NCBI RefSeq assembly: GCF_007747795.1
Contig: NZ_CP036275.1
Location: forward strand, 744,001-808,000
Direction: 5' to 3'
DNA from: Maioricimonas rarisocia
GTDB lineage: Bacteria > Planctomycetota > Planctomycetia > Planctomycetales > Planctomycetaceae
DNA length: 64,000 bases
Of the stretch, positions 9,502 through 19,319 are shown piece after piece. The position numbers were made by a program, and so were the translations under genes. The notes below the pieces were generated by a model. That model saw only the letters and a list, made by a program, of their open reading frames with translations. It had not been told where the DNA came from and did no database searches. Position 1 is the stretch's first letter; each line of letters opens with the position of its first letter.

Positions 9502-12441
9502 ATGCTCGATCGTCGACTGTTATTGCTGCTGGTTTGCCTGATTGTCGCCGCCGGGGCGCTCTGGTTCACTTCCGGCAACGGGGACTCCAATGCCTCGGCG
9601 GATGAACTGGCCGCAGCCGCGGCAAATCGGCTCTCCGAACGCGACTTTGAGGCTGCTGCTGAGTTGGCCCGCGCAGCGATCACACGGCAGCCCGGCCACC
9701 CGCAGGCGCTTCTGGTGGCGGGCGAAGTGGCGACCCGCATGCAGCGATTCGAAGAGGCGCTGACGCATTACGGTGCCATTCCGTCCGAAGCGACAGAAGC
9801 CTGGCTCACCGGTCAGCTGGGAAGCGGGGAGATTCTGCGGACGATCGGTCGTCTCTCCCGCGCCGAGGAGGCCTACCAGCGTGCGTCGGCAGTCGCGCCC
9901 GACCTGCCGCTGCTGCACGAACGACTGGCTCTGTTGCAGCGGGTGACCGGTCGTCCGCGCGCCGCCCGCAGCCACCTCCGCGAGCTGCTTGCCCTCGGAG
10001 CTTCCCGTCCGGAACATCTGGCCTGGCTGGCCGACCCGTTCCGTGTCCTGAGTCCGGTGGAATATCTCCAGCAATGCCGCACGGCGGCCCCGAACGATCC
10101 CCTGCCACTGCAGGGGCTGGCGGCGGTGGCGATGTCCCGCGGAGAGTTTGCCGAGGCGGCGGAACTGCTCCGCGAGGTTGTCCGACGCAAGCCGGACGCA
10201 CTGGAAGCGCAGGCGGCACTGGGGCGATGTTTGTGGGAACTCGATGCCAGGGACGACTATGCGGCCTGGTTCAGCGGCCTCCCGGAGTCGGCCGCCGGTC
10301 ATCCCGATATCTGGTTTGCGCTGGGACTCATCGCAGGTCAGCGCGAGGAAGCGGCTGCCTGCTTTGCGGAGTGTGCCCGGCAGGATGTGGAGCACCGCTC
10401 GGCGCTGCACCGGTTTGCGATTGCTCTGCTCGAGCGGAACGACGAAGCGACCGCGGCGACGGCGATGCAGCGAGCAGAGCGGCTCGCCCGGCTGGAGTCG
10501 CTCGTCGCGGGCATTCGCCCCGAGCAGCCGAACGTTCAGGCCTGCGTCGAGGCGGGGCACCTGCTCGTGGAGCTGGCCCGATTCGAAGAAGCGGTCGCAT
10601 GGTGGCAGGTTGCAGGAACAGAACCGGAGATCGATCGGCGAACCGTTGACGCTGCGGCCGAAGCGGCGGGCGTGCTCCAGGATCTGCTGACCCGGTCTGC
10701 CGGATCGAAGCCCGCCTGGCAGGACATTCGGGGCTGGTTCCGTGGAGAGACTGGAACAACGCCGGAGATACTCGCCAGTCGTGACATCCGGTTTGAAGAT
10801 GAGGCGGCAAGACACGGCATCGACTTCACCTACTTCGAGAGTCCCGATCCCACCACCGAAGGGCGACGGATGTTCGAGTTCACCGGCGGCGGTGTCGCGG
10901 CGTTCGACTACGACCGAGACGGCTGGCCTGATCTGTACTTCACGCAGGGGGCGAACTGGCCGCCTGAGGGCAACACCGCGTTCCTCGATCGGCTGTTTCG
11001 CAACCGGGCCGGGGGAGGTTTTCAGCAGGTGACCGATGGCACTCGAATCGCCGAAACGGGCTACAGTCAGGGCGTGGCCACCGGCGACATCAACAACGAT
11101 GGGCTTGCCGATCTGTACGTCGCCAACTTCGGGCGCAATCGGTTGTTCGTCAACAATGGCGATGGGACGTTTGACGAACTGACGCTGCCTGCCGGGGGAC
11201 GGAACGAGCTCTGGACGACGAGCTGTCTGATCGCGGATCTCAACGGCGACGGTCTGCCGGACCTGTACGACGTCAATTACGTGACGGGGGACGACGTGAC
11301 GAGTCGCATCTGCGAGACGTCTGCCGGTCCGCGCGTCTGCACGCCGCAGGCGTTTCCGCCGGCCCCTGATCGACTTCTCATCAATCGCGGGGACGGATCA
11401 TTCAAAGACGTTTCCGATGAGGCAGGCGTCCCCCGTGGTGGACGAGGTCTGGGGATTGTGGCGTTCGATTTCGACGCGGATGGCGCGTGCGAGTTGTTTG
11501 TCGCCAACGACGCGATGCAGAACTTTCTGCTCGACAACACTGCTGGGGCCGGGGAGTCGCCCCGGTTCGAGGATGTGGCACTGGTGTCCGGTCTGGCGTT
11601 CGGCGCCGATGGGGAAGCGCAGGCCTGCATGGGAGTGGCCGCCGCCGACTTCGATGCGGATGGGGTCACGGACCTGTTCGTGACCAACTACTTCAATGAG
11701 TCCAACACCCTCTACCTGCAACAGTCGCCTGGCCTGGCACTGGATCTGGCCGCATCCAGGGGGCTGCGTGCGCCGAGCATGCCGCTGCTGGGTTTCGGAA
11801 CGCAGGCGATCGACGTCGACCTCGATGGGGAGGACGATCTGGTCGTCGCGAATGGAGATCTGGATGACTTCTCCCACGAAGGCCGGGCATTCCGGATGCG
11901 GCCACAGCTGTTCATGAACACCGGTGACGGACGATTCGAGGAGCTGCCCGAGTCACTGCGCAGCGGCTATTTTGACGGTGAGGTTCGCGGTCGCGGCCTG
12001 GCCCGCCTCGACTGGAACCGGGACGGGCGAGGCGACTTCGCCGTCAGTCATCTGGACGAACCGTCTGCGCTGGCGACGAACCGAACGGCCACAGCCAATC
12101 ACTTTCTCGCGCTACGTCTGGTGGGGACGAAGTCGGCGCGAGATGCGATTGGCGCACGCGTAACCATCCTCTCGAAAGACCGCCAGAGGACCTACGAGCT
12201 GACGGCCGGCGACGGCTATCAGGCGAGCAACGAGCGTCAGTTGTTGATTGGACTGGGCGCGGAGGGTGAGTCGGTCGGCATTACAGTTTACTGGCCCGAC
12301 GGAACGGTTTGGGCATTCGATGGCCTGCAACCGGACACCGGGTACGCAATTGTGGAAGGCGCCACGGTGCCGTTTCGATTGCCTCCGGTGGAACGCGGGC
12401 GAGCACGACCGCAGTTGACCACGCCTGCTGCATCACGATGA
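9502..12441 (+). CDS. TPR / FG-GAP / ASPIC (UnbV) repeat protein
   Basis: A 979-residue exported protein. The first ATG followed by a hydrophobic signal/anchor (about residues 4-22) is at 9502; a frame extension upstream looks non-coding. The N-terminal half (about 35-420) has tetratricopeptide-like helical repeats. The middle (about 450-830) has FG-GAP/VCBS propeller repeats with Ca-loop patterns such as DYDRDGWPDLY, DINNDGLADLY and DLNGDGLPDLY. The C-terminal about 90 residues match the ASPIC/UnbV domain (GDGYQASNERQLLIGLG). This architecture resembles CRTAC1-like proteins expanded in planctomycetes; a role at the cell surface is assumed but not established. Confidence 0.92.
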   Translation: MLDRRLLLLLVCLIVAAGALWFTSGNGDSNASADELAAAAANRLSERDFEAAAELARAAITRQPGHPQALLVAGEVATRMQRFEEALTHYGAIPSEATEAWLTGQLGSGEILRTIGRLSRAEEAYQRASAVAPDLPLLHERLALLQRVTGRPRAARSHLRELLALGASRPEHLAWLADPFRVLSPVEYLQQCRTAAPNDPLPLQGLAAVAMSRGEFAEAAELLREVVRRKPDALEAQAALGRCLWELDARDDYAAWFSGLPESAAGHPDIWFALGLIAGQREEAAACFAECARQDVEHRSALHRFAIALLERNDEATAATAMQRAERLARLESLVAGIRPEQPNVQACVEAGHLLVELARFEEAVAWWQVAGTEPEIDRRTVDAAAEAAGVLQDLLTRSAGSKPAWQDIRGWFRGETGTTPEILASRDIRFEDEAARHGIDFTYFESPDPTTEGRRMFEFTGGGVAAFDYDRDGWPDLYFTQGANWPPEGNTAFLDRLFRNRAGGGFQQVTDGTRIAETGYSQGVATGDINNDGLADLYVANFGRNRLFVNNGDGTFDELTLPAGGRNELWTTSCLIADLNGDGLPDLYDVNYVTGDDVTSRICETSAGPRVCTPQAFPPAPDRLLINRGDGSFKDVSDEAGVPRGGRGLGIVAFDFDADGACELFVANDAMQNFLLDNTAGAGESPRFEDVALVSGLAFGADGEAQACMGVAAADFDADGVTDLFVTNYFNESNTLYLQQSPGLALDLAASRGLRAPSMPLLGFGTQAIDVDLDGEDDLVVANGDLDDFSHEGRAFRMRPQLFMNTGDGRFEELPESLRSGYFDGEVRGRGLARLDWNRDGRGDFAVSHLDEPSALATNRTATANHFLALRLVGTKSARDAIGARVTILSKDRQRTYELTAGDGYQASNERQLLIGLGAEGESVGITVYWPDGTVWAFDGLQPDTGYAIVEGATVPFRLPPVERGRARPQLTTPAASR

Positions 12442-12513
12442 GGCAGTGCGTGGTCGGTCGCTACGGGCGTTCTGATGCAGTGCCTGGCCCGTCCTTCAGT
12501 CCGTCAATTCCCT

Positions 12514-13002
12514 TCAGTCCGTCAATTCAAAATTGAGATCTGTGATTGCGTCCTGGCCGACATCGGCCGTCAGCCCGGAAGTCGACCAGTCGGCATACTT
12601 GGCCGGCAGAACATTTTCGGCTTCGGGAGCCGTGCCGGCATCGGGGTCGTAGTTCGGATCGTCTTCCGAAGGCTGCTCAGCCACAGTGACCGGGATTTTC
12701 GTGACGGTCACCTGGTAGCTGCCGGGACGAACTCCGTCGGCAGATTCGTACGTCCCCATCTCGAACTTTCCATCCGCATCCGTTCGTCCGTTGGCTCCGC
12801 TGCCGTTGAGATCGGTCGGCGTGAAGGTGACGAGTGCTCCTTCCACGGGCGATCCGTTGTAGGTGACGACACCGGACACGGGCGTGCGGTCCGGGCGGTC
12901 ATCGGCGGGGTCACTGCCGGTGCAGCCGACGGCGAGCATGGTTATCGCGGCAGACAGGCAAAGCGGCAAGATCGTGTGCGAGCAGCGAAAGAATCTGGAC
13001 AT
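12514..13002 (-). CDS. lipoprotein with carboxypeptidase-regulatory-like domain
   Basis: A 162-residue lipoprotein (lipobox LAVGC, Cys27) with the VSGVVTYNGSPVEGALVTFTP pattern of the same beta-sandwich family as the gene at 8806. I start at the ATG at 13002; a start 27 bp upstream is possible but lacks a ribosome site. The stop codon lies in a duplicated 14-bp stretch (CAGTCCGTCAATTC, twice between 12498 and 12528), which copies the last codons just past the stop. It converges with the FG-GAP gene. Confidence 0.87.
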   Translation of the reverse strand: MSRFFRCSHTILPLCLSAAITMLAVGCTGSDPADDRPDRTPVSGVVTYNGSPVEGALVTFTPTDLNGSGANGRTDADGKFEMGTYESADGVRPGSYQVTVTKIPVTVAEQPSEDDPNYDPDAGTAPEAENVLPAKYADWSTSGLTADVGQDAITDLNFELTD

Positions 13003-13351
13003 TGTTGGAGCAATTCCGGTGGAAACCATGGGAACCGGCGCTAGAAATACCGCAAGAGTCGGGACTCGGGTGCGATACCGGTCGAGAAACTGAGTTCCTG
13101 ATCGTGACCAGCCATGCCCGGCATGTCAAGATCCCGCAAATCCACGAGAAATCGGCTTCTCGGTTGAAGTTCGTCGGGAAATGGGCTTAAGATGAAATTT
13201 CGGTTTCTGCTGCTGTGAATTCTGGCGCACATCTTGCGGGCTTCTCGCTATTCACAGTGTCTCCCAACTTCGAAGACAATCGAGGCCTTTTTCTGCGTGA
13301 CGGTTCCGTCGCGCGGGGTTTCATTACTTTTTTCTGGTCGAGGAATTCTGG
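13003..13351. other. divergent intergenic region
   Basis: No gene seen. It separates a minus-strand lipoprotein gene from a plus-strand DUF1559 gene. The stretch around 13160-13350 is visibly less GC-rich than its flanks and includes a plausible promoter (see 13164-13193). Confidence 0.5.
13164..13193 (+). promoter_or_regulatory. candidate promoter for DUF1559 gene
   Basis: TTGAAG (13164-13169) and TAAGAT (13188-13193) separated by 18 bp, about 160 bp ahead of the start codon at 13352. Found by eye only. Confidence 0.35.
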
Positions 13352-14431
13352 ATGTCAAAGTCAGTCAGTCGTCGCAAGGGGTTCACGCTCATTGAGCTCC
13401 TCGTCGTGATCGCGATCATCGCGATCCTCATCGCACTACTGCTGCCGGCCGTGCAGCAGGCCCGGGAAGCGGCCCGCCGGACGCAGTGCAAGAACAATCT
13501 CAAGCAGCTCGGCTTGGCCCTGCACAACTACCATGACGTGCACGGGATGTTCGTGGCCCGCAAGGGCGGGACGAACTCCTGCAACAACGCCGTGCCGGCC
13601 CGCGACAACTGTGGCCGTCTGAGCGGCTTCATGGGACTGATGCCGTACATCGATCAGGCGCCCCTCTACAACCTCGTTTCCGCAGGTGGCGGCGCCGGAA
13701 ACAAGCCGCCGGGAGGGCCTGAAGGCTGGTCCGGCTGGAGTGACTGGGCCGTCACGATCCCGGGTCTGCTTTGCCCCTCGGATGGTCTGAATGCCGACAC
13801 CCGTCGGTCGAACAACTACGTCTTCAACATTGGCGACTCGTCTCGGAATCCCCGGGATTCGCAGTCGGTGCGCGGCATGTTCGGCAATCGTCGTTGTGTC
13901 CGCATTCGTGACGTCATCGACGGAACGAGCAATACGATTGCGATGAGTGAGCACGTGCGGGCGAACTTCGGCCAGGGCACGAACTCCCGCCGCCTGATCG
14001 TTGAAGGAATCGCCCTGGGAGCGTCCGGCCTGAACTCCGGGACCAATCCCGGGCAGTGTCTGACGTTCGTCACCGGCAACCGGTGGGCACCGAGCGCCAA
14101 CGTCAAAGGGCGTCACGGTACCGCTCTGTGGGACGGTCAGGCTGAACGTTGCGGCTTCACGACGATCATCCCGCCGAACGGCCCCTCCTGTGCTCAGGGG
14201 ACCAACAACAACGCCGATTCGACGCATGTTGTGATTGCTCCGACGAGTCTGCACACGGGCGGTGTCCACGCTCTGATGGCAGACGGTGCCGTTCGATTCA
14301 TCACCGAGAATATTGATTCCGGCGACCTTTCGGCGACCGCTCCCACGCAGGGCGAGACCGGTCCGAGCCCGTACGGGGTCTGGGGCGCACTGGGGACGAA
14401 GGCTGGCGGCGAAGCTGTCGGCGAATTCTGA
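13352..14431 (+). CDS. DUF1559 prepilin-like protein
   Basis: A 359-residue DUF1559 member with the prepilin leader SRRKG before [16 protein letters not shown], the [24 protein letters not shown] block and the C-terminal [20 protein letters not shown] motif. GAGGAA lies about 8 bp before the ATG. It shows the same signatures as the genes at 5619, 7682 and 63322, but the middle third is different and richer in Asn/Gly. A very good intrinsic terminator follows at 14463. Confidence 0.95.
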   Translation: MSKSVSRRKGFTLIELLVVIAIIAILIALLLPAVQQAREAARRTQCKNNLKQLGLALHNYHDVHGMFVARKGGTNSCNNAVPARDNCGRLSGFMGLMPYIDQAPLYNLVSAGGGAGNKPPGGPEGWSGWSDWAVTIPGLLCPSDGLNADTRRSNNYVFNIGDSSRNPRDSQSVRGMFGNRRCVRIRDVIDGTSNTIAMSEHVRANFGQGTNSRRLIVEGIALGASGLNSGTNPGQCLTFVTGNRWAPSANVKGRHGTALWDGQAERCGFTTIIPPNGPSCAQGTNNNADSTHVVIAPTSLHTGGVHALMADGAVRFITENIDSGDLSATAPTQGETGPSPYGVWGALGTKAGGEAVGEF

Positions 14432-14462
14432 TTGCCTGGACAGAGTCTTTTCTGTGAAGTTG

Positions 14463-14504
14463 ACCGGTGGCTGGCAGAACGTTGTCAGTCACCGGTTTTT
14501 TGTT
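14463..14504 (+). terminator. strong intrinsic terminator
   Basis: ACCGGTGGCTGGCA pairs with TGTCAGTCACCGGT (two mismatched or wobble positions) around GAACGT. Six T residues follow directly. It lies 32 bp after the DUF1559 stop. Confidence 0.88.
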
Positions 14505-14597
14505 TGATGCACGGGGATTCTCAGAGCGTTCGTCTGCAGGGCAGTTCACATGGTAGACTGCCTCTGCTGGCCGTACACGTCTACCGGATGAACCGCG

Positions 14598-15233
14598 ATG
14601 ACGCCGCTTGAGTTTCAGGACACGGTCACCGCCAACTGGTGGTGGATTCACTTCGTGCTGCTGGGCCTGCTCGCGGGCGGATCGATCGGCCTCTGGGCCT
14701 GGCGCGATGTCTGGTACGGGATGGCGACGTTTCTGGCCGGCCCCGTGGAGACGTCGTCGGTCTGGCGGACGCTGAAGCAGTGGCTTGCGTCGCTGATCCT
14801 GATGATTCCCGCCAGTCTGGCGATCGTGATCTTCGTCACCAGTCCGCTCGTCTTTCGCATGATTCCCGACGACGCCAGCCAAGTGCTCATCATCGGGACG
14901 GCGGCCGGCATCTGGGCGCTGCTGCGGCTGGTGGGGACGTACTACAAGGCCCACGACCGGCGTGCCCCGTCGCTGCTGATCAGCCCCCGTCGCTGGGCCC
15001 ACTTCCACGCAGCCGAGGCTCCGAACAATCTGATGGTCGGCTGGGCGGACTTCTTCCTCGGTGCCCTTCTGCACGGCGGAATGGGGCTGCTCTGGTACGA
15101 GCTGTACGCCACCGGACGGACGACAACGTGGTGGCTGGCCGGCGGCGTGGCGGGTTCGGCCCTGCTGGCAATGCTGCTGACCGGGATTTCGGTCCTGCTG
15201 CAGCCTGGTGCCGTCTCGCACGACAACGGCTGA
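14598..15233 (+). CDS. polytopic membrane protein, unknown function
   Basis: A 211-residue protein with about five hydrophobic helices (roughly residues 14-36, 62-86, 93-112, 149-170 and 175-198). The second loop is basic and carries the AHDRRAPSLL stretch. No known family motif is recognised. It begins after a strong terminator, so it has its own promoter. It ends 22 bp before the convergent STAS gene. Its Trp-rich N-terminus (NWWWIHF) is distinctive. Function unknown. Confidence 0.8.
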   Translation: MTPLEFQDTVTANWWWIHFVLLGLLAGGSIGLWAWRDVWYGMATFLAGPVETSSVWRTLKQWLASLILMIPASLAIVIFVTSPLVFRMIPDDASQVLIIGTAAGIWALLRLVGTYYKAHDRRAPSLLISPRRWAHFHAAEAPNNLMVGWADFFLGALLHGGMGLLWYELYATGRTTTWWLAGGVAGSALLAMLLTGISVLLQPGAVSHDNG

Positions 15234-15255
15234 GCGATCCCGTACGGCGAAGCAC

Positions 15256-15657
15256 CTACCAGGGATACGCTTCGTACGCCTGCTGCCGGGTTGCGTACGT
15301 GGTCCACATCGCCCGCTTGTTGTCGGCCTGCAGCAGCATCAGCCGTTCGAGCACTTCGCGCACGTAATCCGACATCCCGATCAGAACGGCATTTCCCCCG
15401 CGGTCGCGTATCCGATGGGTGAGGTTGACGAGTACGCCGACCATGACCGAATCGAGAATCACGCAGTGGGAGAGGTCAAAGGCGGTGTATTTGACTTCGT
15501 CCTGGCCCAGCACGTTGTACAGCCGGTTGTATTCGTGCTGCATCGACTGGTAGCTGGACGATTTGACATCCGCGACCATCGTCAGGATTACGATATCTCC
15601 GACGTGCTCGACGGAGAAAACCGGCTCATCACCACGCAGGGCATACAGATCGGACAT
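15256..15657 (-). CDS. STAS-domain protein, SpoIIAA-like
   Basis: A 133-residue single-domain protein resembling anti-sigma-factor antagonists: a beta-strand (GDIVILTMV), a central AFDLSHCVILDS segment, then VGVLVNLTHRIRDRGG and NAVLIGMSDYVREVLERL. The motif DSVMVG replaces the usual DSSGLG, so a Ser at the phosphorylation site is kept but the next positions differ. No kinase/anti-sigma partner is adjacent. The C-terminus (about residues 110-133) is extra and aromatic. Likely a cytoplasmic signalling protein; its partner is unknown. Confidence 0.82.
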   Translation of the reverse strand: MSDLYALRGDEPVFSVEHVGDIVILTMVADVKSSSYQSMQHEYNRLYNVLGQDEVKYTAFDLSHCVILDSVMVGVLVNLTHRIRDRGGNAVLIGMSDYVREVLERLMLLQADNKRAMWTTYATRQQAYEAYPW

Positions 15658-16100
15658 CGCTGGCTACACACGCCTCGCGCTGGCGGAGAGTCTGGGCGGA
15701 TCGAAGAGATCGTGCCGTTCACGGTCGCAAGCATGCTATTGGCTGGCGGCGGGACGATCTACCGCTTGTGACGATCCTCCTCCGATTGTCACGGTTTTTT
15801 CATCTCCTCGGCACCGTCTGATCGGGAAGGCACGGAGGTCGGTAATTGTCGCGGCACGCAGCGATCGATATGATATTGGAGTCGTTTGATGCGTCGGGCG
15901 AGGCGACTGCCTTGTGACCCGTCGCGGGAACGGCTGCCCGCAGAACGGGCCGGCCCGGGCGGCTGGCCTCCCACCAGAATTCCTGCCTGCCAGTGGATCT
16001 CCCGTCGGATCTGGACGATCGAAACGTCGGGGGCGGCGCTGAATAACCTGCCTGCTGTTCGACGGTGTTCCCTCCGGACACCGCAATTCGAGGTGCGCAT
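15658..16100. other. divergent intergenic region with a plus-strand terminator
   Basis: No supported gene. It should hold the promoters of the STAS gene (minus) and the PSD1 gene (plus). The main visible structure is a hairpin plus T-run at 15768-15800, which has no obvious plus-strand gene before it. Confidence 0.5.
15768..15800 (+). terminator. orphan intrinsic-terminator-like hairpin
   Basis: GTGACGATC and GATTGTCAC (eight of nine pairs) flank CTCCTCC, followed by GG and six T residues. The nearest plus-strand gene ends 535 bp upstream, with the opposite-strand STAS gene between. Confidence 0.6.
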
Positions 16101-19100
16101 TTGAATATCATCCGGAAACGGCCGATTTCCCTCGGGCTGCTCCTGCTGGTGCTCGCCCCTTCGCTGAGCCGGGCGGACGAGCCAGAGCTGACCTACGAGA
16201 AGCACATCCGTCCGATCTTCCGGGCCCATTGCTTCGACTGTCACGGGGCGACCGAAGAGATCGAAGGAGGGCTGGATCTCCGTCTGGTCCGCTTCCTCGA
16301 GAAAGGGGGCGACAGCGGACCGGCCATCGTGACCGGCAACGTCGATGAGAGCTACCTGATCGAGCGGGTCCGCAGCGGCGACATGCCTCCCGGCGAGGGG
16401 ACCGTTTCTGCTGAAGAACTGGCGACGCTGGAGCAGTGGATCGCACAGGGAGCGAAGACGGCGCGACCGGAGCCGGAGTCGATCGGACCGGGACTGGGCA
16501 TCACGCCCGAAGAACGAAGCTTCTGGTCGTTCCAGCCGATTCAGCGTCCCGCTGTGCCTCGAATCGCACCGCCGCGACAGGCGAGCGTCCGCACGCCGAT
16601 CGACGCGTTCGTGCTGAATGCGATGCCGGACGGGCTGGCCTTCTCCGCAGACGCCGACCGCTTCACGTTGATCCGCCGGGCGTACTTCGACCTGATTGGT
16701 CTTCCACCCACAGCCGACGAGTTGCAGCGCTGGCTCAATGAGCCGGGAGAGGACTGGTACGAGCGGCTGCTGACGGAACTGCTCGATTCGCCTCACTACG
16801 GCGAGCGGTGGGGCCGTCACTGGCTCGATATCGCCGGCTACGCGGACTCGGAAGGTTACACGGTTGCCGACGCGGTTCGCCCCTGGGCGTGGAAGTACCG
16901 CGACTGGGTCATTCGCTCATTGAATGAGGACAAGCCGTTCGATCAGTTCATCATCGAACAGCTCGCCGGCGACGAGCTCGCCGGCCCTCGTGAGGGTGAC
17001 CTGACCCCCGAGCAGATCGAACTGCTGACGGCGACCGGCTTTCTTCGAATGGCGGCGGACGGAACCGGCAGCGGCGCGAACAATGCCGAGGGACGCAATC
17101 AGGTGATGGCCGACACCCTCAAGATCGTCGGCACCTCGTTGCTGGGTTTGAGTCTGCAGTGTGCCCAGTGTCACGACCACCGGTACGATCCGATTCCGCA
17201 CACCGATTACTTTGCCATCCGCGCCGTGTTCGAGCCGGCTCTCGACTGGAAGTCATGGCAGGTTCCGAATGCCCGTCGCGTGTCGCTGTACACCGAGGCG
17301 GACCGGAAGCAGGCAGCCGAGATCGAAGCCGAAGCACAGAAAATCGCTGCCGAGAAGGCGACGAAGCAGGCCGAATACATGGAGCAGGCCCTTGAAAAGG
17401 AACTGGCGAAGTTCGAGGAGCCGCTGCGTGAACAGCTTCGTACTGCCTACAAGACGCCGGCCGGCGAACGGACCGACGAGCAGAAGGCGCTGCTGGACAG
17501 TCATCCCAGCGTAAAGATCACCCCTGGCGTGCTGTACCAGTACCTGCCGGATGCCGCCGAAGACCTGAAAGGTTACGACAAGCGGATTGCCGAAGTCCGC
17601 GCGAAGAAGCCGCCCGAAGAGTTCATCCGCGCCTTGGTGGAACCGGCCGGGCACGTCCCCGAAACGCGGCTGTTCCATCGTGGCGATCACGAGCAGCCGA
17701 AACAGGTCGTTGCTCCCGCGGGGCTGACAGTGGCGGCACCGGAAGGGGAGTATCCCGCGCTTCCGGCAAACGATCCCGAGCTGTCGACCACCGGTCGGCG
17801 TCTGGCATTCGCCCGCTGGCTGACGAGTGGCCGGCATCCGCTCGTGGCCCGCGTGATCGTCAACCGGGTCTGGATGCATCACTTCGGCCGCGGCCTGGTG
17901 AGCACCCCCTCCGACTTCGGCAAGCTCGGGGGAACGCCGACGCATCCGGAGCTACTGGACTGGCTCGCCAGTGAGTTCGTGGAGAGCGGCTGGAGCCTGA
18001 AAAAGCTGCACCGGCTGATTCTGACCTCCACTGTCTGGCGGCAGCAGTCCGCCGTCGACGACCAGGATCCCCGCTACGCGATTGATTCGACCAACACCTA
18101 CTACTGGCGGAAGCCACTGGTTCGGCTGGAAGCCGAGCTGCTGCGGGACCGGATGCTGACAGCCACCGGGCGACTTGATCGGAAACTGTTCGGCGCTCCG
18201 GTCAGCATCAAGGAGGACGAGACCGGCCAGGTGGTCGTCGATGGCGAGCAGACCCGCCGCAGCCTGTACATTCAGGCGCGTCGCAGTCAGCCGGTCGCCA
18301 TGCTGCAGGCCTTCGACGCACCGGTGATGGAAACCAACTGCGAACGCCGGCCCGTTTCGACGGTCGCGACGCAGTCGCTGATGTTGCTCAATGGCGAGTT
18401 CATTCTTGACCAGGCAGGCCGGCTCGCCGACCGGGCCGCGTCCGAACCGCATACACTCACCGATGACCGGCTTGCTTCACTGCCGCCGCTGCCCGCGCCT
18501 CCTCAGGCGACGTGGCACTACGGCTATGGTGCGTTTGATGAGTCAACGCAGCGAGTCGTGACCTTCACGCCGTTGCCGCACTGGACCGGTTCCGCCTGGC
18601 GGGGTGGGGAGAATCTGCCCGATCCGACTCTGGGCTGGACGTTCCTCACGGCGACCGGCGGCCACACTGATGTCCTCGAACGTTCCCCCATCCGCCGCTG
18701 GACTGCTCCCGCTGATGGCGTCGTCACCATTGCCGGCACGCTGCAGCACGGCTCAGAGAACGGCGACGGCGTGCGGGGGCGGATTGTCTCGAGCCGCGCA
18801 GGGTTGGCGGGGGAATGGACCGCTCACGCCGGCTCCTCGGAGACGAACGTCAGTGAGCTGGCGGTCGCGAAAGGGGACACGATCGACTTCGTGACCGACT
18901 GCATCACCAACTACACGTCCGACTCGTTCAACTGGCCGGTGACCATCACCCTGAAGGTGTCCGGACAGCCGGATCGGACCTTTGCCACGGCCGACGGCTT
19001 CCACGGCCCCGCTTCACCGCCGGAGTCTCTCCCCGGCCAGGTGGTGCGTGCGTGGGAACTGGCCTTCTGCCGACAACCGAATGCTGACGAACTGTCACTG

Positions 19101-19244
19101 GCGATGCAATTTCTGGCCCGTCAGCTGGACGTCCTGCGGCGTGATTCGGCGATGGTCCCATCGGGACGGACGCCGGAAAGGCAGGCGCTGACGAACCTCT
19201 GTCACGCTCTGCTCAGCTCCAACGAGTTTCTGTACGTCGACTGA
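16101..19244 (+). CDS. PSD1 cytochrome c-domain / DUF1549 / DUF1553 protein
   Basis: An exported protein of about 1047 residues. The proposed start is the TTG at 16101, 7 bp after GAGG and at the beginning of a signal peptide; a GTG at 16065 is the alternative, and no ATG fits. After the signal comes a PSD1 (Planctomycete cytochrome C) domain with a CFDCH haem site (Cys44, Cys47, His48). Next is DUF1549 (about 165-370), with a second CAQCHDHRYDP site. An insert with a charged coiled coil leads to DUF1553 (about 570-1040), which is interrupted by a beta-rich insert (about 800-960). The pairing with DUF1501 directly downstream is standard for planctomycetes. The substrate is unknown; a periplasmic redox role is inferred. 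Confidence 0.92.
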   Translation: MNIIRKRPISLGLLLLVLAPSLSRADEPELTYEKHIRPIFRAHCFDCHGATEEIEGGLDLRLVRFLEKGGDSGPAIVTGNVDESYLIERVRSGDMPPGEGTVSAEELATLEQWIAQGAKTARPEPESIGPGLGITPEERSFWSFQPIQRPAVPRIAPPRQASVRTPIDAFVLNAMPDGLAFSADADRFTLIRRAYFDLIGLPPTADELQRWLNEPGEDWYERLLTELLDSPHYGERWGRHWLDIAGYADSEGYTVADAVRPWAWKYRDWVIRSLNEDKPFDQFIIEQLAGDELAGPREGDLTPEQIELLTATGFLRMAADGTGSGANNAEGRNQVMADTLKIVGTSLLGLSLQCAQCHDHRYDPIPHTDYFAIRAVFEPALDWKSWQVPNARRVSLYTEADRKQAAEIEAEAQKIAAEKATKQAEYMEQALEKELAKFEEPLREQLRTAYKTPAGERTDEQKALLDSHPSVKITPGVLYQYLPDAAEDLKGYDKRIAEVRAKKPPEEFIRALVEPAGHVPETRLFHRGDHEQPKQVVAPAGLTVAAPEGEYPALPANDPELSTTGRRLAFARWLTSGRHPLVARVIVNRVWMHHFGRGLVSTPSDFGKLGGTPTHPELLDWLASEFVESGWSLKKLHRLILTSTVWRQQSAVDDQDPRYAIDSTNTYYWRKPLVRLEAELLRDRMLTATGRLDRKLFGAPVSIKEDETGQVVVDGEQTRRSLYIQARRSQPVAMLQAFDAPVMETNCERRPVSTVATQSLMLLNGEFILDQAGRLADRAASEPHTLTDDRLASLPPLPAPPQATWHYGYGAFDESTQRVVTFTPLPHWTGSAWRGGENLPDPTLGWTFLTATGGHTDVLERSPIRRWTAPADGVVTIAGTLQHGSENGDGVRGRIVSSRAGLAGEWTAHAGSSETNVSELAVAKGDTIDFVTDCITNYTSDSFNWPVTITLKVSGQPDRTFATADGFHGPASPPESLPGQVVRAWELAFCRQPNADELSLAMQFLARQLDVLRRDSAMVPSGRTPERQALTNLCHALLSSNEFLYVD

Positions 19245-19319
19245 CAGCTTCGTACCTGCGGGCCCACCGCTGCATTCAATGAGACGGACTTACGCCGGTC
19301 CGATTGCGAGATAACTTCC

